64,000 nucleotides of DNA, taken from contig NC_057316.1 of NCBI RefSeq assembly GCF_000687475.1, positions 1,116,001 to 1,180,000 on the forward strand, given 5' to 3'. The notes under the pieces are model-generated. The model saw only the letters and a list, made by a program, of their open reading frames with translations. It ran no database searches and was not told the DNA's origin. Origin of the DNA: Ustilaginoidea virens (Eukaryota > Ascomycota > Sordariomycetes > Hypocreales > Clavicipitaceae). This document shows, piece after piece, positions 59,724 to 64,000 of this stretch. The translations under genes were made by a program, and so were the position numbers. Position 1 is the first letter of the stretch, and each line of letters starts with the position of its first letter.

Positions 59724-60599
59724 ATTGCCGGCGGACTTGACTTATTGAGCAACTGATGCTCATTGGAAATAGTTGGAGCTTGCATGCTTGGTCGAGCTTG
59801 TATCTTCCCTTCCATATCAACTGATACCCTATTTTGACCTTAAATCCAGTAACTTTGTATTACTGACTCTCGGCAAATATGGATGATTTCGAATGAGCCT
59901 TGGACATTCTTTTACTGCGTACCTGAATGTCATGTCACGAGCATAGTATCTACTCAGCGTTCACGGCCATAAGTTAAAAACAACACCATCACAGCCAGGT
60001 GGTAGTGAGGATTCCTTTATATCGTGCCATCAATGCAGTGGACATGCGGGTGGATCCGTACTCACATGCACTACATAATATAAATACCCAGTGGATACTT
60101 TCCGATGACGCGATGAGAGAAGGCCGAAAACAAAGGCGCCAAAGAGCGTTAAGTGTAAAGAACTCCATAAGTCGGTCGAAGCACACCATCTATCTCGATT
60201 TTTATTGCACGCAACTGCATCCCATGTTCCAAACATGGTGCCTGTTAACTACTAGCTTCCACAACAGACATCCCCTGTTGGTAGTTCGTCAGCAGAAGAA
60301 GAGTCTCGACACTCTAGTCACGTCTCGAATGCCATGGCCTAATGATTGAGTCTTTTATTATATAGTCCGGTGTAAGGTGCTAATCAGGCACTGAGCCTCT
60401 CGTCTCTAAGCAGTTCCCCCCCCCCAGTCCCATCTTTTCCCGCTTATGTCCACGACCTGGGACTTCATTGACTGTTTCCCTGGTCCGCCCTTCACTTGTT
60501 CTTCCATTTCCATCCTGGTGGCTCGGTACTTGTTAACTCTCCCCCCATCCTGGGCTCGGAATAGCCAGAAGACTGGTCCTCATCCAACACACCACCACC
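59724..60599. other. Intergenic region upstream of the amino acid permease gene
   Basis: 876 bp. Short frames at 59989-60349 on both strands are not credible. 60380-60599 is pyrimidine-rich with a C run near 60415-60427 and ends CACCACCACC directly before ATG 60600, typical of fungal promoter and leader sequence. Confidence 0.55.
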
Positions 60600-62452
60600 A
60601 TGTCTCAGCATAGCAAATACACTGCTAATAAAATTGTCCGGGGGCCGCATTCTGACAGCGTTTTGGTGGACAATTTCGATGATGACGTCGAGAACGCGCA
60701 TTGCAACGTCTGTGTGTCCCATCCGGCCACCAGCGATGACGGCTCTATGGATCCAGACTCCGGTGTCAAAAGAGGACTCCAGAACAGACATCTGTCAATG
60801 ATGGCTTTGGCCGGCATCATTGGGCCTGGTTTGTTGGTTGGCGCGGGTGGCGCATTAAACAATGGTGGCCCTGCCTCACTGCTCATAGGATTCGCAGTCA
60901 TTGGTGGGCGAATCTGCTCGGATGGACACCGGCGACCTGGTTGCGGAGGTAACGGCTTTTTATTTGCTAACAAGTTTCGACTTGAACAGGCGTCATCGCA
61001 TTTTCAGTCATGCAGTCCCTAGGTGAGATAACAACTCTGTATCCTGGGGGGGGATCTTTTGTTTCCCTAGCCGAGCGCACTGTGGACAAATCCTTCTCCG
61101 TTGCCGTCGGTTGGAACTACTTCATCATATGGGCAACAGTGTTAGCCAGTGAATACAACGTCATTTGCAGCATCCTCACTTTCTGGGCTCCAAAAGTTCC
61201 CTTGTGGGGATTCTTCATCATCCTCTGGTTCGTCTTCACCGGGTTTCAGCTACTTGGCGTCGAGGCTTTTGGTGAAGCGGAGTTCTGGCTGGCGCTTCTC
61301 AAGATCCTTGGCCTGACAGTGTACTTTATCTTTTCGATTGTGTATGCTGCCGGTGGTCTAGTTGGCCAAGAGGAGCCTATTGGGTTTCGTTATTGGCACG
61401 ATCCTGGTGCATTCAACGGGAATGGATTTCGTGGCGTGGCAACTGTTTTCGTTTTTTGCTCAACCTTTTACGCTGGTGTGGAATCCGTTGCTGTCGCAGC
61501 TACTGAGACAAGGAATCCTGGTGTTGCCGTACCCCAGGCAATTCGGCAGGTCTTCTGGAGAATCATCTTCGTGTACATGGGATCAGCCCTCTTTTTCGGC
61601 ATGACTTGCCCTGCGAATGCTGATGGACTGTTGAACGGCGGCGCGAAAGCACTGCAGAGCCCAATGACGATTGCCATACAGAATGCCGGCTGGCAAGCAG
61701 GTAAGACGAGACGAGACGGTGCTTCTCAGTAATCACATAACCCCTAGGGAGTACGTATGGCTGATAAACTCTTTCCAGGTGTTCATCTCGTCAATGCATT
61801 CATTCTGGTCACCTGTCTATCTGCCATCAACTCCTCAATTTACATTGGTTCTCGAACTATCTTGTACATGGCACAGTCCGGCAAAGCACCTCGTTTCATT
61901 GGCTGGACTAACAAACAGGGAGTTCCCGTTTGGGCCATACTCATTACCAACGCCGTTGGCTCCATTTCAATGATGAACGTCTCCACGGGAGCATCCAGGG
62001 CCTATGGTTACATTGTCAACTTGTCGGGCGTGAGCACTTTTTTGGTATGGGGAAGCATTAGCTTCATACATATCCGCTTCCGTCGAGCTTGGGTCGCGCA
62101 GGATCGAAGCCTGGGAGCGATTCCCTTCAAGAGCATGTTCTATCCTTTTATTGCCTACTTTGGTCTAGCAGCCAATGTGTTCCTTGCTCTTGTTCAAGGA
62201 TGGACGACATTATCTCCTTTTGACGCAGGCGCGTTTGTCGACGCATATATTCTGCTGCCGCTTTTTGGAGTGATGTACCTCTGTGGTAAGTTGTATTGGA
62301 GAGGTGAGGACAGGTTGAAGAGAAGCTGTGAGATGGATCTCGACAGTGGAAGGAGGGCTGATTTAGACGGTAAGGGAGTTGTCTCGGGGGATGAGGCACG
62401 GCCAAGCAGCAGTAAAGTACCCTTGTGGGAGAAACTGTGGAGTGTCTTGTAG
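60600..62452 (+). CDS. Amino acid permease (yeast AAT/APC family)
   Basis: A plasma-membrane proton-coupled amino acid transporter of the fungal APC superfamily. Three exons: 60600-60903, 60990-61700, 61779-62452, introns of 86 and 78 bp, total 562 residues. The cytosolic N-terminus (about 1-60) is acidic. RGLQNRHLSMMALAGIIGPG is the conserved entry to TM1, and the glycine-rich GPGLLVGAGGALNNGGPAS forms the substrate-site helix break. SLGEITTLYPGGGSFVSLA follows TM2, then about ten more hydrophobic segments. ATETRNPGVAVPQAIRQVFW is the conserved loop after TM6. SRTILYMAQSGKAPRFIGWT and the late segments RAYGYIVNLSGVSTFLVWGS follow. The C-terminus (about 515-562) is hydrophilic. Substrate cannot be told from sequence; general, basic and proline-type permeases share these motifs. 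Splice sites are clear at A-V-I-G|V-I-A-F. Confidence 0.93.
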
Positions 62453-64000
62453 GTTCAAAGCATCTGACAAGACTTGGCGTGGGAGAAACCTGCACAACCG
62501 GCATGCTTGATGGCAATATAGCAGGGTGGTCTATTCCGCTCTGTGACTTGACCAGTGTCCGTATTGAAACGGGACATGGCTAACATGCATGGCGGCTATC
62601 GACCATGGTATTCTGAAATGGGGATGACAGTCCACATTTTGTGTCATCGACCGGGCTTTCGCTCGCACCTGGACATTGTGGCAGCAGCAGCTCCAGAGCT
62701 GCGCGCGACCTTGGGCGGAATGGGGAGAGGGCATGAGTCGACGGGGATTGTCACTGTTTGACCGAAAATGTCAATGCTGCGGAGGAAATGCGAAAAGTCG
62801 AGACGACACTGAAGCCATCGTTAGTAAGGGGTGGTATAATTGTTGTTGTGTGGTATAGAACGGAACACGATTGCGGCCCAACGGAAGAGAAAGGGAACGC
62901 ACAACCACAGCCGCCACAGCCCGATCAAACTCAACAACGGCGACTGTACTTGGTAGACAGGGCTAGGATGCCGTTTTGCTAGGGCATGAAGACGTGCACA
63001 AAGCTGCTAAAATGTATGCCTTGTACTCCGTAGAGGCAGCAATATCCCCCGAAGTAGTTGTATGGCACATGCAATGGTCCAAACGGTCTTTTCGACTCAA
63101 CAGTTCACTTATTCCAAGTGGATAAAGCCTGGTTTCATATGAGCATATCTGGGCAGTACCGGATGAACGCGGGCGATAATTGACCTGCAGAATCCAGAGG
63201 ATTCCCAGACCAGGATATGACCGTTTCGAAACAAGCAACGGCGGCAACAGCAAACTGGCCATGTACCCAGGGCTTTACTCGGTATATAGCACAGCTAAAA
63301 CCCGCGGACTTCGCTGAAGGAAGCACGGACATTTGAGACGTTCAAAGCGCAGTTGGGATGGCGGGACCTCTGGTCTGCTGGGGCGTTCTTTAGGGAGGTT
63401 TCGTTCATGGTGCGTTGCCAAGGCGAAACTTGCTTCGCACTTCCGCTTGAGACGACTCAAGAGGCGTTGACAGGTGTCGCGTTACCTACCTGCTAGACAG
63501 TTGACAGTTGACTGCGCGACGGATATCATTTCCGATTTCCCGTCCAGTCGGCCTCGACGCTCCAGACACGGGACTTGAAGCGATAGCGGGGGAAGGGATT
63601 TCATTGGGGTCTGATACACGAGAATAGAGATACATATCAGCGGCCCTAGCAACGCTCCACTAGAGCTAGTCCACTCATTTGTATTATGCGTAGCAAAGGC
63701 CACGTAAGACTTATGCGTAAGTCTTTCCTAGGTAGGCCTTGGCTTAGCTTTCCTTTGCTTTATATGCACTATCACATTTGTATGCTATAGAGCGCTACAT
63801 ATAGGAGCACAATTCGCCCTTTCTTAGGTACCTAGGTACATATGTAGTAACCAAGGGCTATTATGCAACCTTTGCAAGTGAGCCCCGCACACCGCGATAG
63901 ATACTTGCTGTCTCCCAGCTAGGCTTTATGGTTGGTGTTCCGACCCCATAGCTAAAGTCAATACTAGCCGAAGGTAGCACGACGACCCGACCCGCTTGCG
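62453..64000. other. Terminal 1.5 kb, no gene supported
   Basis: After the permease stop there are only short overlapping frames of 60-100 codons on both strands without any family pattern. From about 63700 the sequence becomes rich in TAGGTA/CCTAGG words, including GGTACCTAGGTACAT near 63826-63841. It may be the promoter of a gene beyond the window. Confidence 0.5.

Noticed and set aside
59989..60349. Overlapping frames upstream of the permease
   Set aside because: Both strands are open by chance over 350 bp; no family pattern and no splice structure.
60600..61022. Continuous 140-codon frame at the permease start
   Set aside because: Its last 39 codons are intron; splicing at 60904-60989 restores the conserved permease sequence.
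1..64000. Starship-type giant element, CRISPR array, secondary-metabolite cluster
   Set aside because: No DUF3435 recombinase, no spaced direct repeats of CRISPR type (the arrays are contiguous minisatellites), and no PKS, NRPS or terpene synthase genes seen.

Overview
The window is nuclear DNA of a filamentous ascomycete (Pezizomycotina). The evidence is short spliceosomal introns (54-87 bp in most genes, with CTAAC/CTGAC-like branch sites), typical fungal housekeeping proteins, and long AT-rich stretches of LTR retrotransposons with the signature of repeat-induced point mutation (RIP): CpA is almost absent, TpA is in excess, and every old reading frame is full of stops. The encoded proteins resemble Eurotiomycetes (Onygenales/Eurotiales) from my memory of those families; genus is not resolvable without a search.

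Layout. 1-17.7 kb is repeat DNA: a Ty3/gypsy element cut by the window edge (1-7187), a long LTR-like repeat with a 50-bp minisatellite, a second full-length gypsy element with LTRs and a 5-bp target duplication (8629-15962), and inverted LTR-like repeats (16.2-17.3 kb). 18.0-20.9 kb is one intact gene, the retromer subunit VPS35, alone between repeats. 21.1-41.5 kb is repeat DNA again: two solo LTRs with target duplications, another minisatellite-bearing repeat, a gypsy fragment, and a 17.8-kb nest in which a RIP-degraded Ty1/copia element (23755-41526, minus) is split by a composite of two other copia copies (25158-35612, minus) that touch LTR to LTR.

42.0-62.5 kb is a gene-rich island of ten genes: sphingoid base kinase (+), a CSN8/PSMD8/eIF3K-like protein (+), oxysterol-binding protein Kes1/Osh4 (+), class II fructose-bisphosphate aldolase (-), OLA1/YchF ATPase (-), a PPPDE peptidase (+), mitochondrial ribosomal protein uS11m (-), TIM44 (+), BCS1 (+) and an amino acid permease (+). 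All are intact with clean splice junctions. Three act in mitochondria (uS11m and TIM44 share a divergent promoter of about 260 bp; BCS1 lies 1.3 kb beyond TIM44), and two act in sphingolipid/sterol handling. 62.5-64.0 kb holds no gene I can support.

The most interesting material is in the repeats: an LTR-LTR junction inside a composite flanked by one target duplication, a primer-binding site matching the anticodon arm of initiator tRNA-Met, a conserved antisense reading frame in the 3' part of the gypsy elements, and LTR-like repeats that carry different minisatellites.
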